Below are positions 17,927 to 26,627 of a stretch of 64,000 nucleotides of DNA, in pieces. The notes under the pieces are model-generated. The model had not been told where the DNA came from, made no database searches, and saw only the letters and a program-made list of their open reading frames with translations. The stretch is from the NCBI GenBank assembly GCA_965228125.1, contig OZ245791.1, positions 1,488,001-1,552,000 of the forward strand, read 5' to 3'. The position numbers and the translations under genes were made by a program. Positions within the stretch are counted from its first letter, which is position 1; every line of letters starts with the position of its first letter. The DNA comes from GWF2-38-69 sp965228125 (GTDB taxonomy: Bacteria; Verrucomicrobiota; Lentisphaeria; Victivallales; GWF2-38-69).

Positions 17927-18847
17927 ATGAATGAATTTACGTATGCCATTGATGTTCGCAATGTAACTAAAAGTTTTAATAAGAAAGTTGCTGTAAATAA
18001 AATTTCCCTTCAGGTCGAAAGAGGAGCGGTCTATGGTTTCCTTGGGCCTAACGGAAGTGGTAAAACTACTTTTCTCAGAATGATTTGCGGACTGCTTGTG
18101 CCTGATGAAGGAGAAGGAACCTGCCTGGGACATGATATAATTAAAGAGCAAACGCTTATAAAACAAAAAATCGGATACATGACACAAAAGTTCAGTCTTT
18201 ATTCTGACTTGACAGTAAAGGAGAATTTGGATTTTGCCGCACGGTTATACGGAGTAAAAAACCGTAAACAGCAAATTGATAGAATAATTGAAGAACATAA
18301 GCTTGCTCCTTTCGCAAATATTGTAGCCAAGGGCCTTTCAGGGGGTTGGAAGCAGGTACTTGCTCTCGGGGCTTGCCTGATTCATGATCCTGTACTTCTT
18401 CTCCTTGATGAACCAACCGCCGGCGTTGATCCGCTTACCAGAAGGGAATTCTGGGATACTGTTCAGAGACTTTCCATCTCAAAAGGTATAACAGCTCTTG
18501 TGACTACACACTATATGGACGAAGCAGAGAGATGTCAAAAATTGGCATATTTGGCATATGGAGACATGCTCACAAGAGGAACCATAGATGAAATTATCTC
18601 AAATGAAGGACTTTACACATGGGTGATCAAAGGCAAAAATCTTCTCTCTTTGGCTGTTGAATTGAGAAAATTGGAAGATGTCGAACAGGTTCTTGCTTTT
18701 GGGAATATTTTACATGTAAGCTCAAAAAATAAGACTGCTGCTGAAGTTGCTGTTAAAAAATTATTAGATAAGGATCACGAACTTTGCAGCGTAGCAACTT
18801 CAATTGAAGATGTATTTATAAACCTGATGAGAAGGAAAAAACAATGA
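17927..18847 (+). CDS. ABC exporter ATP-binding protein
   Basis: A 306-residue ABC-2-type ATPase. Walker A GPNGSGKTT, the Q-loop in IGYMTQKFSLYSDLT, the signature LSGGWKQ (the usual form in the YhhJ/YbhF group), Walker B LLLLDEPTAGVD and the H-loop TTHYMDEAERC are all present. It powers the permease at 18844 and probably works with the HlyD-type lipoprotein at 16966, forming a tripartite exporter of drugs or other small molecules. GTG at 17906 and TTG at 17921 are in frame, but the ATG at 17927 fits homologues best. The adaptor gene's stop (17919) is only 7 bases upstream. Confidence 0.93.
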   Translation: MNEFTYAIDVRNVTKSFNKKVAVNKISLQVERGAVYGFLGPNGSGKTTFLRMICGLLVPDEGEGTCLGHDIIKEQTLIKQKIGYMTQKFSLYSDLTVKENLDFAARLYGVKNRKQQIDRIIEEHKLAPFANIVAKGLSGGWKQVLALGACLIHDPVLLLLDEPTAGVDPLTRREFWDTVQRLSISKGITALVTTHYMDEAERCQKLAYLAYGDMLTRGTIDEIISNEGLYTWVIKGKNLLSLAVELRKLEDVEQVLAFGNILHVSSKNKTAAEVAVKKLLDKDHELCSVATSIEDVFINLMRRKKQ

Positions 18848-19980
18848 GGATATTTTCCTTTAAAAGGGCTTATGCTGTTGTTCTGAAAGAATTCCTGCAA
18901 CTTCAGCGGGACAGGCTTACTATGGCCATGCTTTTTGGCATTCCTATCGTGCAGCTCATTCTTTTCGGTTTTGCCATCAATAGCAACCCCAAGCACCTGC
19001 CTGCGATTTTGAATGTCGGTAACTATACCGGCCCGTTTGTATCACGTTTTATTCACTCATTATCTGCCAGTGATTATTTTGACATAAAAAATATTGGGCT
19101 AAGCCAGGAAAATTCAGAACAGGCTATGAGAAAAAATGAAGCTACATTTATTATAAGCGCAGAAGAAAATTTCAACCGTAAACTTGTCAGAGGGGAAAAT
19201 CCTAAAATCCTTATTGAAGCAGATGCGACTGAACCAGATACTGTTTATACTGCGATAGCCGTTGCAAAACAGTCCTTCAGTAACCTTATAAATGAGTATT
19301 TTAAAGGAAGTCTTGCTGCCCTGGCTCCGGGACAGCCTCCAGTCGAACTTCTTATCCATGTAAAATATAATCCTGAGGAAATAATGCAGTTCTCGACTGT
19401 TCCCGGGCTTGTTGGTGTAATATTGACTTTTACACTTGTTTTAACTACGTCTCTTTCCATGACTAAGGAAATCGAGAGGGACACTATGGAGAATCTTCTC
19501 TGTATGCCTGTTACTCCTCTGGAAGTTCTGATAGGGAAAGTTGTTCCATATATCGGAATGGGTTTTATCCAAATGGTTTTTATTATTGCCATGGGCAAAT
19601 GGATATTTGATATTCCGGTAAATGGGAGTTTAGCGCTTCTGTTTTTTGCCGGTGCCATTTTTATTTTTGCTTGTCTTTCCGTGGGAATTGTTATTTCTAC
19701 CATTGCCAGGAACCAGCTCCAAGCTGTTCAGATGGCGGTGTTTTTTTACCTGCCGTCTATAATGCTGTCGGGATTTATGTTTCCCTTTAAAGCAATGCCT
19801 TTTTGGGCTCAATGCATAGGATATGTTCTTCCTCTTACACACTTCAATGTCATCATTCGCGGGATTATGCTCAAAGGAGCAACTTTCTGTGATATCCAGA
19901 TGAGGATATACATAATTGCTGTTTTTACGGTGATAGTGCTTGCTATTGGCGTATTTAAATACAGGAAAACCATCGAATAG
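18844..19980 (+). CDS. ABC-2-type exporter permease
   Basis: A 378-residue membrane protein with one N-terminal helix (about 30-50), a large periplasmic domain to about residue 180, then five helices, the classical YhhJ/YbhR ABC2 permease plan. The conserved EIERDTMENLLCMPVTP amphipathic segment touches the ATPase. It overlaps the ATPase stop by 4 bases (ATGA), which signals translational coupling. Only one permease gene is present, so a homodimer is expected. Substrate unknown. Confidence 0.92.
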   Translation: MRIFSFKRAYAVVLKEFLQLQRDRLTMAMLFGIPIVQLILFGFAINSNPKHLPAILNVGNYTGPFVSRFIHSLSASDYFDIKNIGLSQENSEQAMRKNEATFIISAEENFNRKLVRGENPKILIEADATEPDTVYTAIAVAKQSFSNLINEYFKGSLAALAPGQPPVELLIHVKYNPEEIMQFSTVPGLVGVILTFTLVLTTSLSMTKEIERDTMENLLCMPVTPLEVLIGKVVPYIGMGFIQMVFIIAMGKWIFDIPVNGSLALLFFAGAIFIFACLSVGIVISTIARNQLQAVQMAVFFYLPSIMLSGFMFPFKAMPFWAQCIGYVLPLTHFNVIIRGIMLKGATFCDIQMRIYIIAVFTVIVLAIGVFKYRKTIE

Positions 19981-20078
19981 CCGGTATTGCTTGAAAATAT
20001 GTTGTTTTTTCTCTTCTCATTGGCTATTTTTAAGCTCATATAACATATCAAATTTAAAACAATATCTAAGGGGGAACT

Positions 20079-20837
20079 ATGTCCGGTCATAGTAAATGGG
20101 CTAATATAAAGCACCAAAAAGGTGCCGCAGATCAAAAAAGAGGCAAAATATTCTCACGGATAGCAAAAGAAATCATCGTTTCAGTAAAATCAGGCGGAAG
20201 CGATCCGGAAACTAATGCAAGGTTAAGAGCTGCCATCACTGCGGCAAAAGCCGCCAATATGCCTGTAGTTAATGTCGAAAGAGCTATAAAAAAAGGTTCC
20301 GGAGAAGGCAATGACGCAGCCAACTATGAAGAGATTGTTTATGAGGGATATGGAACTGACGGCGTAGCAATCTTGGTAGAATGTATGTCTGACAACAGAA
20401 ATCGTACAGGTGGAGAAGTAAGAGCAGTTTTCGATAAAAATGGAGGGAATATGGGTGGCAGCGGCGCAGTTTCATGGATGTTTCCGCGCAAATCCCATTT
20501 CATGATCAAGGGCGAAAACGCCTCAGAAGAAAAGCTTATGGATATAGTTATTGACGCAGGCGCAGAGGATATTGAAGTAAATGACGGAATAGCGGAAATA
20601 TGGGGGCCGGTCGAAGCCTTCGACAGCATTTCAAAGGCTCTTTCGGCCGCTCAAATTACTTCAGACGAAGCAGAACTTACTAGAAAACCGGAAAATTATG
20701 TTCAAATCACAGACAAGGAAAAAGCCGCAAGGATCATAAAACTTGTCGAAAAATTTGAAGAACTTGACGATGTTCAGTCAGTTCATGCAAATTTTGACAT
20801 TCCTGAGGAAATGCTTCAATCGATTCAAATAGATTAA
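20079..20837 (+). CDS. yebC: YebC/PmpR-family protein (TACO1-type)
   Basis: A 252-residue protein with the invariant N-terminus MSGHSKWANIKHQK and the GRIFSR-like GKIFSRIAKEI, followed by the conserved YEGYG block. Members were first described as transcriptional regulators and more recently as factors that help ribosomes through proline-rich or difficult sequences. AAGGGGGA precedes the ATG. It lies 31 bases upstream of ruvC, the standard yebC-ruvC arrangement. Confidence 0.95.
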   Translation: MSGHSKWANIKHQKGAADQKRGKIFSRIAKEIIVSVKSGGSDPETNARLRAAITAAKAANMPVVNVERAIKKGSGEGNDAANYEEIVYEGYGTDGVAILVECMSDNRNRTGGEVRAVFDKNGGNMGGSGAVSWMFPRKSHFMIKGENASEEKLMDIVIDAGAEDIEVNDGIAEIWGPVEAFDSISKALSAAQITSDEAELTRKPENYVQITDKEKAARIIKLVEKFEELDDVQSVHANFDIPEEMLQSIQID

Positions 20838-20868
20838 TAATTTTTAATACAATAAAAGAAATCAGCAA

Positions 20869-21375
20869 ATGAATATCCTGGGCGTAGATACTGCTTTAAG
20901 ATGTACAGGATATGGAATTTTAAATGCTCATGATAATTCTTTCAAAGCTATTGACTGCGGTGTAATTAAAAATAACAAAGACCTTCCTCACAGCAAATGT
21001 CTTTTAAGGCTTTACAATGGCATTCAGGAACTTGTAAAGACCTTTAAAATAGATGCAGCTGCTATAGAAGGCGCTTTTTTCGGGAAAAACGTAAGGACTA
21101 CCATGATACTTGGTTATGCCAGAGGGGCAGTAATGACAGCGCTTGCCGACCTTGAAATACCTACGTATGCTTATTCTCCTAAAGAAGTAAAAATGGCGGC
21201 AGGTGGAGCAGGGACAGCCTCAAAAGAACAGGTGGCAGTTATTATGTCATCAATTCTAGGTATAGATATTTCTGCTCTTGGATATGACGCTACCGATGCT
21301 TTGGGACTAGCTCTCTGCCATGCAAACAGAGCAATGAGGCCAGATTTCGATTATATAGCAAACAAACCTATTTAA
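20869..21375 (+). CDS. ruvC: Holliday junction resolvase RuvC
   Basis: A 168-residue endonuclease that cleaves Holliday junctions with RuvAB. The four acidic catalytic residues are present: Asp7 in GVDTALRCTGYG, Glu67 in IEGAFF, and Asp140 and Asp143 in GYDATDALGLALCH. The length is normal for the family. ruvA and ruvB, which often follow, are not in the window; two YeeE/YedE-type genes follow instead. Confidence 0.95.
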   Translation: MNILGVDTALRCTGYGILNAHDNSFKAIDCGVIKNNKDLPHSKCLLRLYNGIQELVKTFKIDAAAIEGAFFGKNVRTTMILGYARGAVMTALADLEIPTYAYSPKEVKMAAGGAGTASKEQVAVIMSSILGIDISALGYDATDALGLALCHANRAMRPDFDYIANKPI

Positions 21376-21385
21376 AGGAACCAAA

Positions 21386-21880
21386 ATGAGTAAATTTCTT
21401 ACTTCAGGAAAAATATCTCCGTTTATTGCAGGTGTTTTAATGGCGTTGCTCTTTATAATAGGAACTTATATTTTAAATGACTGCGTGGGAGCTATAAGCG
21501 CTTACTCGAAAATAGCCGATAAATTTGTGGACGCTTATTCCGGTAATCCTCTAACCATCTCCTGGGAAGAATTTTTTCTAATTGGAGTCCTTGCAGGATC
21601 TTTTGTCGCGGCAATTATAACCAAACAATTTAAACTTCAGCTTTTCCCTGAAGACCATTTGTCCAAAGGCCCTACTTATTATCTTACTACAGGACTTTTC
21701 CTCAATTTTTTAGGTGGATTTTTAGTTATGTGCGGCCTTAGTATCGCCGGCAACTCTTTCATTAAAATGTGGAATGACGCTTTGGGGCTCTTTCTTATTG
21801 TAGGATTATTCCTGATAATAATGTTCGTTGAAGCTGTTGTTATCGGTACAATGCTTTCTGTAAGAATCGAAGAAAAATAG
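21386..21880 (+). CDS. YeeE/YedE-type membrane protein, N-half
   Basis: A 164-residue membrane protein with about four transmembrane helices, resembling the first half of YeeE/YedE (PF04143) proteins, which in some members import thiosulphate or other sulphur compounds. The conserved glycine-rich helix is represented by LNFLGGFLVMCGLSIAG, with the family's CPG-like loop not preserved. It is 10 bases after ruvC and 11 before the companion half-protein. The functional assignment is tentative. Confidence 0.6.
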   Translation: MSKFLTSGKISPFIAGVLMALLFIIGTYILNDCVGAISAYSKIADKFVDAYSGNPLTISWEEFFLIGVLAGSFVAAIITKQFKLQLFPEDHLSKGPTYYLTTGLFLNFLGGFLVMCGLSIAGNSFIKMWNDALGLFLIVGLFLIIMFVEAVVIGTMLSVRIEEK

Positions 21881-21891
21881 GTAGGTGAACT

Positions 21892-22494
21892 ATGCATCCT
21901 CTTGAATTAACTGGCACATATAAGCTTATTGCAGCTCTTCTGGTAGGTTTTCTTTTTGGTTTTTTATTGATTCAGAGCGGGCTTTCAAATAGAAAAACTT
22001 TTATGGATCAGTTTAGCTTCAAAGATAACTCTTTTGCTATAATTTTCTTTATATCGGTAGCTGTAGGAGTTCCAATTTGTTATTTCCTGACAAAATACGG
22101 TATCATCAATCTCCATCCGACAGACTATAAATTTTGGCCAATCGTGATTGGCGCCCTTTTTGTTGGCTTGGGTTTGGTCCTTTGCGGGCATATCCCTATT
22201 ACCGCTATTTCTTCATTTGGATCCGGCAAAATTTATTCGCTATGGATATTCGTTGGTATGCTGGCGGCCTTTCCGGTAATTAGCCTGGCAAGGCCTATTA
22301 TTAATGACTACATTACAGATAAAGCCAATCCTGTTAATGTTAATGCCATTTCTCAGAATTCTCTTTTCTTTCAAGGGCATACTGCTATGCTTCACATTAT
22401 CCCAATAGTATGTCTTGTACTGGCCTTGTTTTTACGGCTTATTCAACGTTCTTCCGGTGGAAAATCTTCAAAAAGAAAAGATGACTCAAAGTAA
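21892..22494 (+). CDS. YeeE/YedE-type membrane protein, C-half
   Basis: A 200-residue membrane protein with about five helices and a basic, lysine- and serine-rich C-terminal tail. The GLGLVLCGHIPITAISSFGSG block matches the YeeE pattern of a glycine-rich helix with a cysteine followed by a GSGK-type turn. GGTAGGTGAA precedes the ATG. With the preceding gene it would form one two-part YeeE-like unit. Substrate unknown; sulphur transport is the family precedent. Confidence 0.6.
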   Translation: MHPLELTGTYKLIAALLVGFLFGFLLIQSGLSNRKTFMDQFSFKDNSFAIIFFISVAVGVPICYFLTKYGIINLHPTDYKFWPIVIGALFVGLGLVLCGHIPITAISSFGSGKIYSLWIFVGMLAAFPVISLARPIINDYITDKANPVNVNAISQNSLFFQGHTAMLHIIPIVCLVLALFLRLIQRSSGGKSSKRKDDSK

Positions 22495-22889
22495 TGTTTT
22501 CCGGATTATCGCATATCGCTCTCGGTAAAAAAGGGGAAAAAGTTGCAATAAAATTCCTTAAAGCCAAAGGATTTGACATACTTTTCAAGAATTTCATATC
22601 TGACAATAGGACTGGCGAAATTGACATTGTAGCAAGAGATGGAGGAACTCTATGCTTTGTTGAAGTAAAAACCCGCCATTCTTCATTTCATATAGACAAT
22701 TCTTCTGAAGAAACATGGCTCAGGAAGCATCAGGCAGATAGAATTATAAATGCGGCAAATGATTATCTGAAAAAAATAGGAAACCCGTCTGTTCGGTATC
22801 GTTTTGACCTTATTGAGATTGAATTCGGTCACATCCGGCTTAAAAGTATCAGCCATTGGGAAAAGGGTTTCGGAATGAATGAAAGTTAA
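22494..22889 (+). CDS. yraN: YraN/UPF0102-family putative endonuclease
   Basis: A 131-residue protein of the YraN family, a restriction-endonuclease-like fold. The pattern GKKGEKVAIKFLKAKGF, then NRTGEIDIVARDG and LCFVEVKTRHS (E-x-K), matches the family's PD-(D/E)XK core. The ATG shares one base with the preceding stop codon (TAATG). Family members are often near rnhB, but here the gene lies between a YeeE-type gene and glmM. Biological role unknown. Confidence 0.88.
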   Translation: MFSGLSHIALGKKGEKVAIKFLKAKGFDILFKNFISDNRTGEIDIVARDGGTLCFVEVKTRHSSFHIDNSSEETWLRKHQADRIINAANDYLKKIGNPSVRYRFDLIEIEFGHIRLKSISHWEKGFGMNES

Positions 22890-22912
22890 ATTCTTATATG
22901 GAGGACAAACTG

Positions 22913-24262
22913 ATGAAGCTGTTATTCGGTACAGATGGAATCAGAGGCAAAGCGAACGCATATCCAATAACTCCCGAAATAGGCCTGCAACTTGGTAAAT
23001 CCTTAGCCAGATATTTCAGAGCTGACAGAGAAGGTTATTACAAGGCTGTAATTGGCAAGGACACCAGACTATCAGGATATATGCTTGAAAGCGCTATAGA
23101 AAGCGGACTGGTGAGCATGGGTATGGATGTGATGAGCGTAGGCCCCCTTCCGACTCCTGCCATAGCAAGGCTTATAAAATCATTCAACGCCACCTGCGGG
23201 ATCATGATTACCGCATCTCATAATCCATATGAAGACAATGGAATAAAACTTTTCGGGCCTGATGGATTCAAACTGCCTGACACTGAAGAGCTCAAGATAG
23301 AAAAAATCATGTTCGGCGGAGAAATCAATAGCGAGCATGTAGGGACAAAACTGCTCGGCAAAGCTTATAGAATTGAAGATGCCAGGGGCAGATATGTCGA
23401 ATTCGCCAAAAGCACTATCAAAAACTATAGCCTCAAGGGACTAAAAGTCGTACTCGATTGCGCAAATGGCGCAGGATACTGCATAGCTCCATGGATATTC
23501 AGAGAACTCGGAGCAGAAGTAATCAAAGTCGGTACAGAACCGGATGGGTATAATATCAATAAAAATTGCGGAGCCATGTACCCTAACAATATCTCGAATC
23601 TAATAAGGCAGCACAAAGCGGATGCAGGAATTTGCCTGGATGGAGATGCTGACAGGGTGATCATGCTGGACAGCAATGGCGCCGTAGTGAACGGAGACAG
23701 AATACTTGCCATGTGCGCTTTGGATTATAAGGAAAGAGATCACCTGGCGCATAATACTTTAGTAACGACAGTAATGAGCAATTTGGGGTTAAAACATGCA
23801 ATGCAAAAAGCAGGAATCACTGTAGAGACAACCCAAGTTGGCGACAGATATGTAATCGAAAAGATGAGAGATGGTGAGTTCAATGTGGGAGGCGAGCAGT
23901 CCGGACATATCATATTCATGGATTATGTCACAACAGGAGATGGCATAATAACAGCTCTTCACGTTTTAAGAATGATGCTTCAAAAACAAAAGCCGCTGGC
24001 AGAACTGGCAAATTGCATGGATGAATTTCCCCAAAAACTAGTTAATCTGAAAGTCAAAGAAAAGATTCCGTTTGAAGATATTCCTGAATTAAACGATGAA
24101 ATTAAAAAATGCCAAGCCGATCTCAACGATAATGGCAGAGTGCTTGTAAGATATTCAGGTACTGAGAATTTGTTGAGGATTATGATTGAAGCGAAGTCTT
24201 ATGAATTGGCTGATTCATGGCTCAAAAGATTGACAACCATAGCTGAGAAAAAATTAAAATAA
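22913..24262 (+). CDS. glmM: Phosphoglucosamine mutase
   Basis: A 449-residue alpha-D-phosphohexomutase that converts glucosamine-6-phosphate to glucosamine-1-phosphate for UDP-GlcNAc, hence for peptidoglycan and lipopolysaccharide. FGTDGIRG opens the protein, the phosphoserine loop is TASHNPYEDNG with Ser102, the metal loop is DGDADRV, the sugar loop is GGEQSGH and the phosphate loop is RYSGTENLLRI. GGAGG at 22900-22904 fixes the start at the ATG at 22913; an upstream in-frame ATG at 22898 overlaps that site. The next gene encodes a GlmU-C-like left-handed helix protein. Confidence 0.95.
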   Translation: MKLLFGTDGIRGKANAYPITPEIGLQLGKSLARYFRADREGYYKAVIGKDTRLSGYMLESAIESGLVSMGMDVMSVGPLPTPAIARLIKSFNATCGIMITASHNPYEDNGIKLFGPDGFKLPDTEELKIEKIMFGGEINSEHVGTKLLGKAYRIEDARGRYVEFAKSTIKNYSLKGLKVVLDCANGAGYCIAPWIFRELGAEVIKVGTEPDGYNINKNCGAMYPNNISNLIRQHKADAGICLDGDADRVIMLDSNGAVVNGDRILAMCALDYKERDHLAHNTLVTTVMSNLGLKHAMQKAGITVETTQVGDRYVIEKMRDGEFNVGGEQSGHIIFMDYVTTGDGIITALHVLRMMLQKQKPLAELANCMDEFPQKLVNLKVKEKIPFEDIPELNDEIKKCQADLNDNGRVLVRYSGTENLLRIMIEAKSYELADSWLKRLTTIAEKKLK

Positions 24263-24273
24263 GCATATCTGCA

Positions 24274-25143
24274 ATGAAAATAACATTTTTAGAATCTGAA
24301 GCAAAGCTAACTTTGGCACCATTTGAAAACTATTCCGGTAAAATTGGTGAATTCCCTGTCGCAGGCTCATCTCTTGCCGATCTGCAAAAAAAAAGACTAA
24401 CACATTATTTGCCAAATAATTACGACGAAATAAAAATTCGTTCGGATTTTTGGCCTTCTAAAGCACTATTGAGTCAAATCTCTAATGCTCCAACAGGAAA
24501 GATACTGGACAAAAGTGGCGCCATCCTAATTGACCTGATGAAAACTGCTCCAACAGTTCAAGTTGATAACGATTCAATTATCATTAATTATCCATGGGAC
24601 TTCATCAAAATTAATGAGGAAGTTATTTCGGAGCTCTCTAAATCTTCAATTTCAGGAACCGTGAGAAATGGTGTCACAATTGATGGGAATATAGCTTTGG
24701 GGGAAGGAAGCGTGCTTCTCCCTGGAGTTTACATAGAAGGCAATGCCATTATAGGCAAAAATTGCAAAATAGGCCCAAATTGTTATATCAGAGGCAGTAC
24801 TTACATTGGAGATAGCTGTCATATAGGGCAAGCCGTTGAAGTTAAAAATTCCCTGATTATGAACAAGGTCAGCATCGGGCACTTAAGCTATGTCGGAGAT
24901 TCTGTTATCGGGGCCAATACAAATTTCGGCGCAGGAACAATCACGGCAAACTTAAGGCACGATGGTAAAAATCACAGAAGCATATTAGGTTCAGAACTTG
25001 TTGATACCGGAAGAAGAAAGCTTGGAGTGATTGTCGGGGAAGGGGTTCATACAGGTATTAATACTACCATCTACCCGGGCAGGAAAATTCATGCGCATGC
25101 CTCAACGCTTCCCGGAGAAATCATAAAAACCGACCAGTTTTAA
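24274..25143 (+). CDS. GlmU C-terminal-like left-handed beta-helix acyltransferase
   Basis: A 289-residue protein. Residues 1-120 form a reduced N-terminal region that retains little of a nucleotidyltransferase (no GxGTRM-type loop is visible); residues 130-280 carry hexapeptide repeats of the left-handed beta-helix fold, with GPNCYIRGSTYIG, GAGTITANLRHDG (as in GlmU) and GVHTGINTTIYPG. It may be the acetyltransferase partner for the product of the adjacent glmM, 11 bases upstream, or a sugar-nucleotidyltransferase-like protein. A pyrophosphorylase activity is not supported. Confidence 0.7.
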   Translation: MKITFLESEAKLTLAPFENYSGKIGEFPVAGSSLADLQKKRLTHYLPNNYDEIKIRSDFWPSKALLSQISNAPTGKILDKSGAILIDLMKTAPTVQVDNDSIIINYPWDFIKINEEVISELSKSSISGTVRNGVTIDGNIALGEGSVLLPGVYIEGNAIIGKNCKIGPNCYIRGSTYIGDSCHIGQAVEVKNSLIMNKVSIGHLSYVGDSVIGANTNFGAGTITANLRHDGKNHRSILGSELVDTGRRKLGVIVGEGVHTGINTTIYPGRKIHAHASTLPGEIIKTDQF

Positions 25144-25179
25144 CAAATCCATTGCCTTTTCAATAATCGGGTCAACAAT

Positions 25180-26538
25180 ATGAATAACAATGACACAATA
25201 AGCGCTATTTGTTCGGGTATAGGCGGTTCAATCGCATTGATAAGAATTTCAGGCACCAAAGCTCTGCAAATAGGCAATACTGTCTGGAAGGCGAAAAATT
25301 TGCTGTCAATAGACACTTCCAGACGATTTATGCTGGGTAAGATCTTACCAGCACCCAACACTCCTGGAGAAACAGCATTTGCCGTATTTATGAAAGGCCC
25401 CGATACTTTTACAGGAGAAGATATCGTAGAAATACATGCACACGGTGGAGCAACAAACTCAAGAAGGATTCTAAAGGCTATTATCGAATCAGGAGCAAGG
25501 CCTGCTGAACCCGGTGAATTTACTTACAGGGCATTTATTAATGGCAAAATTGACCTGACACAAGCTGAAGCTGTCTGCGATTTGATTACTGCTCACAATG
25601 ATACAGCTCTTCATATGGCTGAAAGACAAATGAGCGGAACTCTTGGAAGAAAAATAAAAACGATTAGAGAGACTTTTCTGGGCATCCTTGCTGAATGTGA
25701 AGCAAGGGTAGATTTTCCTGAAGAGGAACTGGATTTTATTCCAATTAAAGACCATCTGAAGGCAATAAAAACATCAGAAGACGAATTAGCCTCGCTATAC
25801 GAAACAAAGTATGAAGGCAAAATTATCAGGGACGGCGTAAAAATAGTTATTGCAGGTAAGCCCAATGCAGGAAAATCATCGCTGATGAATCTGCTTCTTG
25901 GCTATGACAGAGCTATTACCACAGATATTCCGGGGACTACCAGAGACACACTTGAAGAGTTTGTAAACATCAGGGGAATCCCTGTTAAACTCATTGACAC
26001 AGCAGGCCTTAGATATTCAGATGATATTATTGAATCTATGGGGATACAAAAGACCCTTGATTCGCTTGAATCATCTCAGGTTGTTCTTTGGCTTCTTGAC
26101 GCATCACTAGAGATTAATAGTGAAATTTCAGAGATGAAAAAATACATTACCATATATGATAACGTCATAGCTGTCTGGAATAAAACAGACCTGATTAGCA
26201 AAGATTTCCAACTCCCGCAAACAGGATACGATACAGTAAACATATCTGTTAAAAATGAATTAGGCATTGACAGACTTCTTGATGTTGTAGGAAAAAAAAT
26301 ATGGGGACAACGACACTTTGAAAACAATGAAGTAGCAGTATCACAAAGGCATGCTGACTTCATCAAACAGGTTTTGAATGCCATTCCTGATGTAGTTAAT
26401 AACCTTAATTCGGAAAATTGGGAATTGGCTTCCATTGGACTAAAAAACATAACAAATATGCTTGGAGCGATAACAGGGGAAGATGCTTCAATAGATATTT
26501 ACGAAACTATATTCAGCAAATTCTGCATCGGTAAGTGA
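25180..26538 (+). CDS. mnmE: tRNA modification GTPase MnmE (TrmE)
   Basis: A 452-residue GTPase that, with MnmG, installs the carboxymethylaminomethyl group at U34 of certain tRNAs. The N-terminal tetrahydrofolate-binding domain has DTISAICSG and GEDIVEIHAHGG; the inserted G domain shows GKPNAGKSSLMN (G1), DIPGTTRD (G2), DTAGL (G3) and NKTD (G4); the protein ends in the family's FSKFCIGK, whose Cys is conserved. All catalytic segments are intact. No mnmG in the window. Confidence 0.97.
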   Translation: MNNNDTISAICSGIGGSIALIRISGTKALQIGNTVWKAKNLLSIDTSRRFMLGKILPAPNTPGETAFAVFMKGPDTFTGEDIVEIHAHGGATNSRRILKAIIESGARPAEPGEFTYRAFINGKIDLTQAEAVCDLITAHNDTALHMAERQMSGTLGRKIKTIRETFLGILAECEARVDFPEEELDFIPIKDHLKAIKTSEDELASLYETKYEGKIIRDGVKIVIAGKPNAGKSSLMNLLLGYDRAITTDIPGTTRDTLEEFVNIRGIPVKLIDTAGLRYSDDIIESMGIQKTLDSLESSQVVLWLLDASLEINSEISEMKKYITIYDNVIAVWNKTDLISKDFQLPQTGYDTVNISVKNELGIDRLLDVVGKKIWGQRHFENNEVAVSQRHADFIKQVLNAIPDVVNNLNSENWELASIGLKNITNMLGAITGEDASIDIYETIFSKFCIGK

Positions 26539-26575
26539 GTTATTTGATATATTTTCAGGGTGTTTTATAAATAAC

Positions 26576-26599
26576 GAAGTATCTAAATTTGCATACTTC
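26576..26599. terminator. Weak inverted repeat, possible bidirectional terminator
   Basis: GAAGTAT and ATACTTC flank a 10-base loop between the convergent mnmE and CNNM/CorC genes. It is AT-rich and lacks a clean T run, so only a candidate. Confidence 0.4.
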
Positions 26600-26627
26600 A
26601 TGATTTTCTGTTTTCGCTAAAATAGGG

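Noticed and set aside
19245..19703. 152-codon minus-strand frame
   Set aside because: Antisense of the ABC-2 permease; proline-, isoleucine- and threonine-rich composition typical of reverse-strand shadows.
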